The notes below the pieces were generated by a model. The model was not told the DNA's origin and searched no databases. It worked only from the letters and a program-made list of their open reading frames with translations. A stretch of 64,000 nt of DNA, taken from the NCBI RefSeq assembly GCF_051201685.1, contig NZ_CP179213.1:3224001-3288000 (forward strand), in the 5' to 3' direction. Position numbers and translations under genes: made by a program. The DNA comes from Luminiphilus sp051201685. GTDB lineage: Bacteria > Pseudomonadota > Gammaproteobacteria > Pseudomonadales > Halieaceae. Shown here in pieces: positions 42,252-49,565 of this stretch. How positions within the stretch are numbered: position 1 is the first letter of the stretch; every line of letters starts with the position of its first letter.

Positions 42252-43313
42252 ATGCCCGCTGCCCACACGCTTTATAAGTTTTTTGGCCCGCTGGTATTAC
42301 TGTGCCCACTGCTCATGCCCAGTACCAGCCAGGCGGGCAAGGAGGATTGGACCCTGAGCACACACTACGACGGCAAGCGCTTTTACAACAGTGATGGCAG
42401 CGATAAGCACCTTGGCGATGTGAGTCGCTTTATCTGGACCAGCCTTGCCAATGAGAAGCCCTGGCCAAAGTGGCGGGAGAACCCCCCCGCCGATCCAATT
42501 GCTGAACGGGTTACCTCGGGGCTTCGCGCGACCTACATCAACCACGCAACGGTGCTGATTCAAGTTGCGGGCCTCAACATACTCACCGACCCCGTGTGGT
42601 CAAAACGCGTGAGCCCGGTTGCTTTTGCCGGACCCAAACGCGTGAGAGCTCCAGGCATCCCCATTAGCGACCTGCCGGAGATTGATCTTATTCTGATCAG
42701 TCACAACCATTACGATCACCTTGACACCCAAAGCCTCAAAGCCATTCGCGCACGCCAGGAACAGGCCCCGTTAATCATTAGCGGTCTAGGTAATCAAAAA
42801 TTACTGCGCAAATTGGGCTATGAGACCGCTGTCGAACTCGACTGGAATGAATCAAGAACCCTGGGCGAAACCACCGTCCACTTTGTGGAGTGTCAGCATC
42901 GGTCCGGCCGAGGCGTCTTCGATCAAATGAAAACTCTCTGGGGATCATTTGTGTTGGAAACCCCCGCAGGCAACCTCTATTTTGCCGGTGACACCGGCTA
43001 TTCACCGCATTTTCGCGAGCAAGGTGAACGCTGGGGGCCCTTCGCCCTTACCCTGCTACCCATTGGCGCCTATGAACCCCGATGGTTTATGAAGGATGTG
43101 CACCTGAACCCACAGGAAGCTGTTCAAGCTCACCTCGATCTTCAAAGCCAGCAAAGCCTGGGCATTCACTTTGGGGTTTTCCAACTTACCTGGGAAGCGA
43201 TTGACGAGCCGGCTGAAGATTTAGCGTCGGCCCTTACTGACCAAGGATTAGCCAGCGAAACCTTTTGGGTGTTGGAGCCGGGCCAAGGTGCCTCCCTCGA
43301 GGGACGTGAGTAA
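42252..43313 (+). CDS. Secreted MBL-fold hydrolase, NAPE-PLD / RomA-like
   Basis: A 353-residue metallo-beta-lactamase-fold enzyme. After a signal peptide ending near TSQAGKEDW it contains ATYINHATVLIQVAGLNILTDPVWSKRVSP and the dinuclear metal motif SHNHYDHLD (about 155), later YFAGDTGYSPHF and GAYEPRWFMKDVHLNPQEA. These match the NAPE-PLD-like subgroup, which hydrolyses phosphodiester bonds of N-acyl phospholipids, although bacterial members are largely uncharacterised. Export suggests an extracytoplasmic lipid substrate. It stands between the 2-oxoacid dehydrogenase operon and a convergent serine hydrolase. Confidence 0.88.
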   Translation: MPAAHTLYKFFGPLVLLCPLLMPSTSQAGKEDWTLSTHYDGKRFYNSDGSDKHLGDVSRFIWTSLANEKPWPKWRENPPADPIAERVTSGLRATYINHATVLIQVAGLNILTDPVWSKRVSPVAFAGPKRVRAPGIPISDLPEIDLILISHNHYDHLDTQSLKAIRARQEQAPLIISGLGNQKLLRKLGYETAVELDWNESRTLGETTVHFVECQHRSGRGVFDQMKTLWGSFVLETPAGNLYFAGDTGYSPHFREQGERWGPFALTLLPIGAYEPRWFMKDVHLNPQEAVQAHLDLQSQQSLGIHFGVFQLTWEAIDEPAEDLASALTDQGLASETFWVLEPGQGASLEGRE

Positions 43314-43343
43314 ATAAACGCCATCACTGCCAAAAATTATTCT

Positions 43344-43365
43344 GCGCTTGATCTCACTCAAGCGC
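43344..43365. terminator. Hairpin between convergent genes
   Basis: GCGCTTGA and TCAAGCGC form a perfect 8-bp stem around TCTCAC. On the minus strand the sequence after the stem reads AGAATAATTTTT, a weak T-run, so it probably ends the serine hydrolase transcript. Confidence 0.55.
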
Positions 43366-43386
43366 GCTGTGCCCCCGCCCATGAGG

Positions 43387-44787
43387 CTAGGGTAACGCTG
43401 ACGCAACTTTTGTTGCTGGCGCTGGCACCTGCTTCGAAAAATAATCGTTGAGCGCCACGAGCACCGGCGCCATAGCCGATTTCGATTCTTCTAAAGTAAG
43501 GCCCAAGCGCACCACGACCAGCTCAGCTTCAGGCATCACCACCACAAATTGTCCCGAATTACCCCCCGAGTAAAAGGTGTTTTCAGACAAGTCAGGAAAG
43601 ATACGCTGCTCGGTATTTAGCCAAAACCCCAAGCCGTAGTTCGCTCCTCCCACGCTATCCCCGGGGGTCACAGCCGTTCGCTGCCAACCTTGTGACAACA
43701 GCGCGTCTCGACCGTGCCAGGCATCGAGCCACCATTGGCCCACTCGTGCCCAGTCTCTGGCCGTGAGATTGGCGAAGCTTGAACCCACCTGAAATCCCGC
43801 TACATCGGGCTCTAGCAGAGGCTCGGTTAGGGCCAGTGGCGCATAAACTTCACGCTGCAACCAGTCTATGTAAGGTTCATCCCCCAGCGTGTTCTGCCAA
43901 AGGAAGGACACGACGTTGGTATCACCACTGGAATACGAAAATACCTTGCCCGGTTCATGTCGCTGCCCCAGACCCACAGGCACCTGCCACATAGGCCCGT
44001 GTCCATAGAGCATCTCGGTGACATCGTCACCGGGAAAGTAGCGCTCCTCGAAATCGAGCCCGCTGGTCATCGACATTAAGTGCTTGAGGGTCATGGCCTC
44101 TGACAGCCCCGCAAACGTTTTTGGGGGAACGCCAAGCGCAGTCAGGCGAGCGGCGACATTATCGGTGAGTGCTAGATCGCCTTTGGCAACCTGAATACCC
44201 ACAAACGAGGCCATCAAGCTCTTATTCATGGACCAACCTTGCAATCGGGTGCTCGGGGCCACGGGGTCCGCGTAACGTTCGGCGACGAGTTGTCCTCGGT
44301 GCATAACGACCATAGCCAAAGTGTTGCGTCCACCGCCGCTGGGTTCTGCAAAGGCATCGTCGACAATTTGGGTCAGAGCTTGGGGTGTCGCGGTGTGCTG
44401 CGCAGACGTCGTTTGAGTCTTGCTCTGTGCCCCTAGATCCGAAGCCAGAGAGGGCGCCGCAGGATTGGGGGTGGCACTTTCTGCGATATCACCATGCAAG
44501 GTACAGCCATATCCCGCGCGGTAAGTCGCTTCGGCTTGCGCCGTCAGCACTCGGGCTGAAGCCGTAGCACCGTTAATGTCTGTCGTCAGAAACCGGGATA
44601 ACAACGGCACGGTAGCGAGGCGAGGTTCAATGTCATTGTCCAGCACAAACCTAGCGGGCAACCCGCTCACGAAAACACCCGAGCACAGCTGTTTCGCCGC
44701 GTAACCCACACCCACTTTACCCGCCGAATGCACCACCGCCATGACACCGCCAATGGCCAGCAGTACCAACACCCAAAACACCCGCAT
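43387..44787 (-). CDS. Serine hydrolase, class C beta-lactamase-like family
   Basis: A 466-residue penicillin-binding-protein-fold hydrolase, membrane-anchored by an N-terminal helix (MRVFWVLVLLAIGGVMAVVHS). The catalytic motif SMNK is at about 186-189, followed by LKHLMSMTSGLDFEE, the YSSGDTN second motif and a late GGNSGQFVVVMPEAELVVVRLG. A linker rich in Ser, Thr and Ala occupies about 100-140. The ATG at 44787 follows GAGGGCG at the right distance; the longer frame is discounted. Substrate unknown: esterase, amidase or peptidase activities occur in this family. It is unlikely to confer resistance. Confidence 0.88.
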   Translation of the reverse strand: MRVFWVLVLLAIGGVMAVVHSAGKVGVGYAAKQLCSGVFVSGLPARFVLDNDIEPRLATVPLLSRFLTTDINGATASARVLTAQAEATYRAGYGCTLHGDIAESATPNPAAPSLASDLGAQSKTQTTSAQHTATPQALTQIVDDAFAEPSGGGRNTLAMVVMHRGQLVAERYADPVAPSTRLQGWSMNKSLMASFVGIQVAKGDLALTDNVAARLTALGVPPKTFAGLSEAMTLKHLMSMTSGLDFEERYFPGDDVTEMLYGHGPMWQVPVGLGQRHEPGKVFSYSSGDTNVVSFLWQNTLGDEPYIDWLQREVYAPLALTEPLLEPDVAGFQVGSSFANLTARDWARVGQWWLDAWHGRDALLSQGWQRTAVTPGDSVGGANYGLGFWLNTEQRIFPDLSENTFYSGGNSGQFVVVMPEAELVVVRLGLTLEESKSAMAPVLVALNDYFSKQVPAPATKVASALP

Positions 44788-44874
44788 GACTCGCCCTCTT
44801 TGCGTTAAAGGCACAGTTTATGCCTATCCTGCCGTGTTGTGTGAACAGGGTTAGAACTGCGCTAGACCAACAGT

Positions 44875-45426
44875 TCAGAATGGAGCCGGGGGGCCAGCAA
44901 CCGTATTATCAGGCTGGCCCGCAAGAATATGAGCCAGCACCATCAGCCCCGAGCGCAGTGTTTCAATGGGTAGGCGGCCTACAGCCTGTGTCTGCAGCGC
45001 ATCGAGAAACCATGGATTATTGATCTCCCTCTCTTTAGCCTGAATAACATGCTGCACAGCAAGGGCCAGCTGTTCGTACTCCTGCTGCTGTTTCGCTTCC
45101 CGGGATCTCAAGAGAGCAAAGGATTGACGCAGGGCCGGACTCAACCCGGCTTGACCGCGTAAATCGTCTATTTGCTCAATCCGCAGTCGGCATAGCGCTG
45201 CTTGCTCCAACGGGGCCAACTCCCAAAGACAAGAGTCCTGGTTGCCGACGATGCTCCCCCCCAAGTCCAAACACGCTGCTGCCGTCCACTGCGCTGTTTC
45301 ATTTTTTAAAAATTCGTATTGCTTTTCAGACCAGCTAAAACGAAATCGACCCAGAACTGCTGCACGACAATAAACAAGCGCTGCCTCTGCCTCGGTTGCG
45401 TTAGCACCCAGCGCCGGTTCTGTCAC
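44875..45426 (-). CDS. Hypothetical protein preceded by a leader ORF
   Basis: Not recognised. The frame gives 183 residues from a GTG at 45426, or 195 from a TTG at 45462; neither has its own strong ribosome-binding site. The GTG lies 4 bases after the stop of the 19-codon leader at 45431-45490, which has an ideal Shine-Dalgarno, so translation is probably coupled, or a frameshift separates a longer original start from this frame. The product is mostly alpha-helical with EAEAALVYCRAAVLG, RFSWSEKQYEFLKNE and a charged helical run SREAKQQQEYEQLALAVQHV. Four Cys are present in the first half. It is followed downstream by the serine hydrolase operon region. Confidence 0.6.
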   Translation of the reverse strand: MTEPALGANATEAEAALVYCRAAVLGRFRFSWSEKQYEFLKNETAQWTAAACLDLGGSIVGNQDSCLWELAPLEQAALCRLRIEQIDDLRGQAGLSPALRQSFALLRSREAKQQQEYEQLALAVQHVIQAKEREINNPWFLDALQTQAVGRLPIETLRSGLMVLAHILAGQPDNTVAGPPAPF

Positions 45427-45430
45427 GCCA

Positions 45431-45490
45431 TCAAAGTTTAGTGCGGTTTGCCGCCAGGGCAAGGGGCATGGGGTTATCGGTCAAAATCAT
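45431..45490 (-). CDS. 19-residue leader ORF with an ideal ribosome-binding site
   Basis: The minus strand shows AAGGAGGT (45506-45499), eight bases, then ATG at 45490. The frame reads MILTDNPMPLALAANRTKL and stops at TGA 45433-45431. It overlaps the N-terminal part of the downstream frame in the -1/+1 register. It is either a coupling or attenuator leader, or the true start of the downstream gene displaced by a one-base indel. Confidence 0.55.
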   Translation of the reverse strand: MILTDNPMPLALAANRTKL

Positions 45491-45716
45491 AAAGCGGCAC
45501 CTCCTTGGTGTTATTCAGTGGCTGCACCTCCGGATGAATGACCGGCATTTGCTAAACCTTAAGCGTGCCTAGCGTGTTAGTTTGGCGCAGTACTAGAGAT
45601 ATTGGAGCGATGTGCGTTTTTTGGCTGTGCTTTTATCGCCAACCGCTTGGCCTCAGGCGCCAAATGACCCAAGACCTCTCACAAACACCGAGTTCAGAGT
45701 GATAAGGACGAAAACC

Positions 45717-46736
45717 ATGATCCAGGGAACCTATTCGGTGTTAGCGACGCATCTGCGTATGGTCCTGCGCTGGCTGGAAGCTCAGGGGGAACCCGCACAA
45801 CAACACTTTGAGCGCCATGGCTTAGACATAAACGCGTTGCAGCAGCCTAGGGAGCGCTTTTGTGCCGAGGCGGTCGATGCCCTACTGGCTGATTTGCGAG
45901 ATCAGTTTCAACGTCCATGCCTGGGTACAGAACTCGCTGAATTTCATCGACTGAGTGACACCCACGCTTTGGGAATTACCCTGCTTGCCTCAGACGATGG
46001 CTTGGCAGCCCTAGAACGGGGTCTGCGATATCAGCGGTTGCTCTCCACAGGGGCACCCATGCACCTCGAGGAACAGAAAAATCAGGTGGCGCTAGTCTTT
46101 TCTCCCGTGACTTTTCAATTATCCAGAGACGTTCTTGGCACTTACATGATCGCCATGATCTGGCGCAGTATGCAAATGGCCGCACCCCCAGCACTGCAAC
46201 CACTCAAGATAGAACTGGCCGGCCCAGAGCCTGATAACCGGCATTTTGAAACTGCTATGGGCTGTAAGGTCGTTTGGTCTCAAAATCGGACCGCTATGGT
46301 TTTTGACAAGGCGCAGTTGCAGGAACCTTGGCATATGCGCAACTCCGAGATAATTCGTAGCAACGAACCTATGCTCGATAATTTATTGCGATCCCTCAAA
46401 ACGGGAGATATTGCTGGCCGGGTGCGCTGGCAGCTACTCGATGCACTCGATGAGCAATTGCCCTCGGAAGAAGCGATCGCACAAGCACTCCACATGAGTC
46501 CCCGCACCCTGCAGCGCCGGCTGAAATCGGAAAACACCTCCTATGGCAAGGTAGTACAGGAAACTCGAATGCAGTTAGCTCAACAACTGCTGGCGTCACC
46601 CGATGTTTCAGCAACAGAAGTTGGCCTCGCCTGCGGCTTTTCCGATGCCTCGGCCTTTACCCGAGCCTTCAAGCGGTGGACCGGCACCACCCCCAGCGAC
46701 TATCGCAGTGGTATGCGCGAGACCGCTAGCTCGTAG
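45717..46736 (+). CDS. AraC-family transcriptional regulator
   Basis: A 339-residue AraC/XylS regulator with an arabinose-binding-like N-terminal domain of the type in OruR and ArgR-like activators. The C-terminal double helix-turn-helix is clear: SEEAIAQALHMSPRTLQRRLKSEN and VSATEVGLACGFSDASAFTRAFKRWTGTTPSDYR near 260-330 (each quoted in part). The ATG at 45717 has AAGGA eight bases upstream; the longer frame to 45612 is discounted. The next gene on the strand is an exported NTF2-like protein 70 bp away, a possible target. The unknown protein and leader ORF at 44875-45490 are divergent and could also be regulated. Confidence 0.92.
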   Translation: MIQGTYSVLATHLRMVLRWLEAQGEPAQQHFERHGLDINALQQPRERFCAEAVDALLADLRDQFQRPCLGTELAEFHRLSDTHALGITLLASDDGLAALERGLRYQRLLSTGAPMHLEEQKNQVALVFSPVTFQLSRDVLGTYMIAMIWRSMQMAAPPALQPLKIELAGPEPDNRHFETAMGCKVVWSQNRTAMVFDKAQLQEPWHMRNSEIIRSNEPMLDNLLRSLKTGDIAGRVRWQLLDALDEQLPSEEAIAQALHMSPRTLQRRLKSENTSYGKVVQETRMQLAQQLLASPDVSATEVGLACGFSDASAFTRAFKRWTGTTPSDYRSGMRETASS

Positions 46737-46806
46737 CAAAAGGGTCAGAAATCGACGAGACTCTGTTACAACTCAAAGAAGCCACTTACGAGAACTCACA
46801 ACGCCC

Positions 46807-47340
46807 ATGACTATTTATAAAAGCCTCATGATCAAAAACCGCTATGCCAGTGCTGTCGCAGCCCTAGCGCTCTTCCTACTTATGGGCCTATCACTGCCTA
46901 CTGCAGCCGAGGAACCTGCGACTGATCGGGTTGTCATCAATGCCTTACTGGACGGTCTGCACGACGATGCGGCACAAGCCCGGTTTGCCGATTACTTCGC
47001 CCGATACACCGCCGACGCGGTTTTTTTGGGCACCGATCGAAATGAGCGCTGGACCATTCCTGAGTTTAAGGCCTACGCAAAACCGGTTTTCGATGAGGGC
47101 CGGGGCTGGACCTATCATGTTGTTGAACGCCATCTAGAAGGCACCGGTTCCATCCGCTGGTTTGACGAGGTACTGCACAATGACAAGTTGGGGCACTGTC
47201 GAGGCACAGGGGTCGTCCTTAGCACCCCCGAAGGCTGGCGGATTGCCCACTATGCGCTGACTATGCTCATTCCCAACAGCATTGCTGCTGAAGTGGGCGG
47301 TCAAACCCAAGCCGCCGAGGGTGTCAGCGCTGCGCCCTAA
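46807..47340 (+). CDS. Exported SnoaL/NTF2-like protein
   Basis: A 177-residue protein with a signal peptide (YASAVAALALFLLMGLSLPTAAEE) and a cone-shaped NTF2-like domain: VVINALLDGLHDDAAQARF, YTADAVFLGTDRNERWTIPEFKAYA and GTGVVLSTPEGWRIAHYALTMLIPN. This matches the SnoaL-like/DUF4440 group, whose members bind or modify hydrophobic small molecules but mostly lack known functions. The ATG at 46807 is chosen by the signal peptide; the larger frame from 46603 overlaps the AraC gene. Possibly controlled by that regulator. Confidence 0.85.
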   Translation: MTIYKSLMIKNRYASAVAALALFLLMGLSLPTAAEEPATDRVVINALLDGLHDDAAQARFADYFARYTADAVFLGTDRNERWTIPEFKAYAKPVFDEGRGWTYHVVERHLEGTGSIRWFDEVLHNDKLGHCRGTGVVLSTPEGWRIAHYALTMLIPNSIAAEVGGQTQAAEGVSAAP

Positions 47341-47477
47341 ATCTTCGAAGGTTTGCGGGGATCATGTGCCGCTACGATGTGGATTACGGTGCGCGGGAGC
47401 TTCCCGCAAGGACCAGACCTGAGTGACAAGGGCCCCTCCGGATTCAAGCTTGCGTTAATGCGCGCTTAGGCGAGTGG

Positions 47478-49448
47478 TTAAAGCGCCACTCCCTCAGCTT
47501 TCAGCAGGGTTTCAAGGGGCTCTAGGTGGTGACGATAATGTTCCCAAACGTTGACCGCGCTGCTGTAGATCGGTTGGCGAACTTGCTCGGAGCTGGCGGT
47601 GCGAATCGCACGATCTTTCTCGTAGTAGCGCAAACACGCCTCTTCGAAAGGTAAGCCGCAGTGGGCCAGCAAACCCGCCACTTGAGAATCAAGGTCCCTT
47701 ACCACTTCCTCGTACTGCACAGTCAGCAAGCCACCGGGAAACGCACCGTGCCAATGGTCCATTAGACGCAGATAATCGGCGTAGTAATGGCCAATCTCCT
47801 CGAGACCGTAAGTAAACTCCTGACCTCGGGCAAAGAGCTGCTTAAAGTTGGCAAAGCACGCCGCCATGGGGTGACGTCGTGCGTCTATGATCGTCGCGTT
47901 GGGCAAGATGGCTTTGATCAATCCAATGTGTACCCAGTTATTGGGGAGCTTGTCGACAAAATACGGTTTATCCGTCCGGTACGCCGCCGCGCGATCTAAG
48001 TATCGCTGACCCATGGCCGTGCGCTCATCGACAGAGAGCTCAATGAGGCTGCTGGGGTAAAGGCTCTCTTCAGAGCGTTTGCGAACTCCAGAGATATCAC
48101 TGGCGATACGGCCAATAAAAGGCAGCTCTGCAGTCGCTTCAACCTGAGAATGACTGGCTAAGATTTGCTCCAACAGCGTGGATCCGGCTCGGGGCAATCC
48201 CAATATAAAAATAGGGGCATTAGAAGGGTGTCCCGGACGCTCCAGAAGAGAGCTGCCGCAATGCTCAATCATGGCATCGACGCGCTCGCGGGTTCCCTCA
48301 GGTTTATAGGCACTGAACTGCCGCTTAATGGCATTGCCCTCGTCGTAGGCTTTAAAGGATGCGTCATAATCGCCGCGGTCCTCATGGGCTTTGCCCAAAG
48401 CAAAGGCGAGGTGATATTTGTTGGGGCCAGGACGATCGAGCGCCGCATACTCGCTCACCATGGTCTCAAGCAAAGCGTCATCAAACTCGACGGTTTTGAG
48501 GTTGGCGAGGCTCCAGTAGGCCTCACCGGCCCCAGATTCCACGGCAATGGCACGACGATAAGCGTCAGCGGCTTCATCACCCTTACCGCCATAACGTAAC
48601 GCGTGACCGTAACTGGTGAGAATACCCGCGTTCTCCGGAACCTCCTTGAGCACCTCGGCGTACTGCTCGTGGGCGTCTTGAAAGCGCCCGGCCATAGCCA
48701 ACACCGACGCGTACTGCACTTTATGCGTGAGCTTTTCGGGCTCCTTAGACCTCAGGTGCGCGCAGGCCTCAAGCGCTTTGGCAAACTCCTGATGCCTCGC
48801 CAAGGCCGTCACAAAATTAGCTCGGGCAATGTGAAAATCTGGAGCCAACTCAAGGCAGCGTTCCAGCAGGTTGATCGACTCATCAAGCACGCCCAAATTA
48901 ATGCCAATTTCAGCCAGTAAACGAATGGCATCGACATCATGAGGGCGGCGTTTTAAATACTCGCGACAAATGCCTTCCGCAGCCCCGAGGCGCCCGGCAC
49001 CCACGAGGTCCAGAGCTTTCTGCAACAAGGGGTCTAAGCCCTTCTGGCGGATCATTTGCCGATACGCTTCCGCAGCCGCCGCGTCATCACCTTCTTCAGC
49101 ACAGACCTCATAAAGGTCACGCCAAGCTGCGGCGTAATCGGGTTTTAGACCCACAGCGCGCTCAAGCGCCTGCCTAGCGACAGTCAGGCGACCCATTCCC
49201 CGCAACGCAAGACCTAGCTCGTGATGCGCTGACTCCAATTCAGGGTCCGCCTCAATCACCTGACGCAGCAGCGGCTCTGCCGCCGCAAACTCCTCGGATC
49301 GCCGCAGGGCAAAGCCGTGCACCAAAATCAATCGAAAATCATTCGGGTCTAGTGCACGGGCCTCGGCACAGAGATCTCGAGCGCGCTCGGGCTCATTGTT
49401 TCGCAGCGCAGCACGTGCCTGCTCAAAAAGGGGCTCAATAGAAGACAT
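47478..49448 (-). CDS. TPR-repeat sulfotransferase
   Basis: A 656-residue cytoplasmic or membrane-associated sulfotransferase fused to a TPR array. Residues 1-370 hold at least eight helical TPR-like repeats (for example LGLALRGMGRLTVARQALERAVGL). The catalytic domain begins APIFILGLPRAGSTLLEQ near 412-429, the PAPS-binding 5'-phosphosulfate loop, with DARRHPMAACFANFKQLF as the 3'-phosphate site. Such TPR-sulfotransferases are common next to TonB receptors in marine gammaproteobacteria and are suspected of modifying peptides or exopolymers. It is downstream of a receptor (49566) with a hairpin in between, so they may be co-transcribed. The ATG at 49448 or an upstream GTG at 49481 may be the start. 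Confidence 0.88.
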   Translation of the reverse strand: MSSIEPLFEQARAALRNNEPERARDLCAEARALDPNDFRLILVHGFALRRSEEFAAAEPLLRQVIEADPELESAHHELGLALRGMGRLTVARQALERAVGLKPDYAAAWRDLYEVCAEEGDDAAAAEAYRQMIRQKGLDPLLQKALDLVGAGRLGAAEGICREYLKRRPHDVDAIRLLAEIGINLGVLDESINLLERCLELAPDFHIARANFVTALARHQEFAKALEACAHLRSKEPEKLTHKVQYASVLAMAGRFQDAHEQYAEVLKEVPENAGILTSYGHALRYGGKGDEAADAYRRAIAVESGAGEAYWSLANLKTVEFDDALLETMVSEYAALDRPGPNKYHLAFALGKAHEDRGDYDASFKAYDEGNAIKRQFSAYKPEGTRERVDAMIEHCGSSLLERPGHPSNAPIFILGLPRAGSTLLEQILASHSQVEATAELPFIGRIASDISGVRKRSEESLYPSSLIELSVDERTAMGQRYLDRAAAYRTDKPYFVDKLPNNWVHIGLIKAILPNATIIDARRHPMAACFANFKQLFARGQEFTYGLEEIGHYYADYLRLMDHWHGAFPGGLLTVQYEEVVRDLDSQVAGLLAHCGLPFEEACLRYYEKDRAIRTASSEQVRQPIYSSAVNVWEHYRHHLEPLETLLKAEGVAL

Positions 49449-49512
49449 AAACGTTGAGTCATTAATACTTGTTTGGAACACCGCAATGAGTATGCGGTGG
49501 ACGTCGCACTAA

Positions 49513-49544
49513 CGCAAAGGGCGTCCCTAAAGACGCCCTTTGCG
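49513..49544. terminator. Perfect 13-bp hairpin between the TonB receptor and sulfotransferase genes
   Basis: CGCAAAGGGCGTC and GACGCCCTTTGCG pair without mismatch around a 6-base loop. The T-run is short on either strand (GTTTTC on plus, TTAGT on minus), so it may partly terminate, or stabilise the receptor transcript. Confidence 0.75.
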
Positions 49545-49565
49545 GTTTTCATGCATAGCCGTGAC

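Noticed and set aside
46603..46806. Upstream extension of the SnoaL-like frame overlapping the AraC gene
   Set aside because: The signal peptide sits directly after the ATG at 46807; the extension would bury it.
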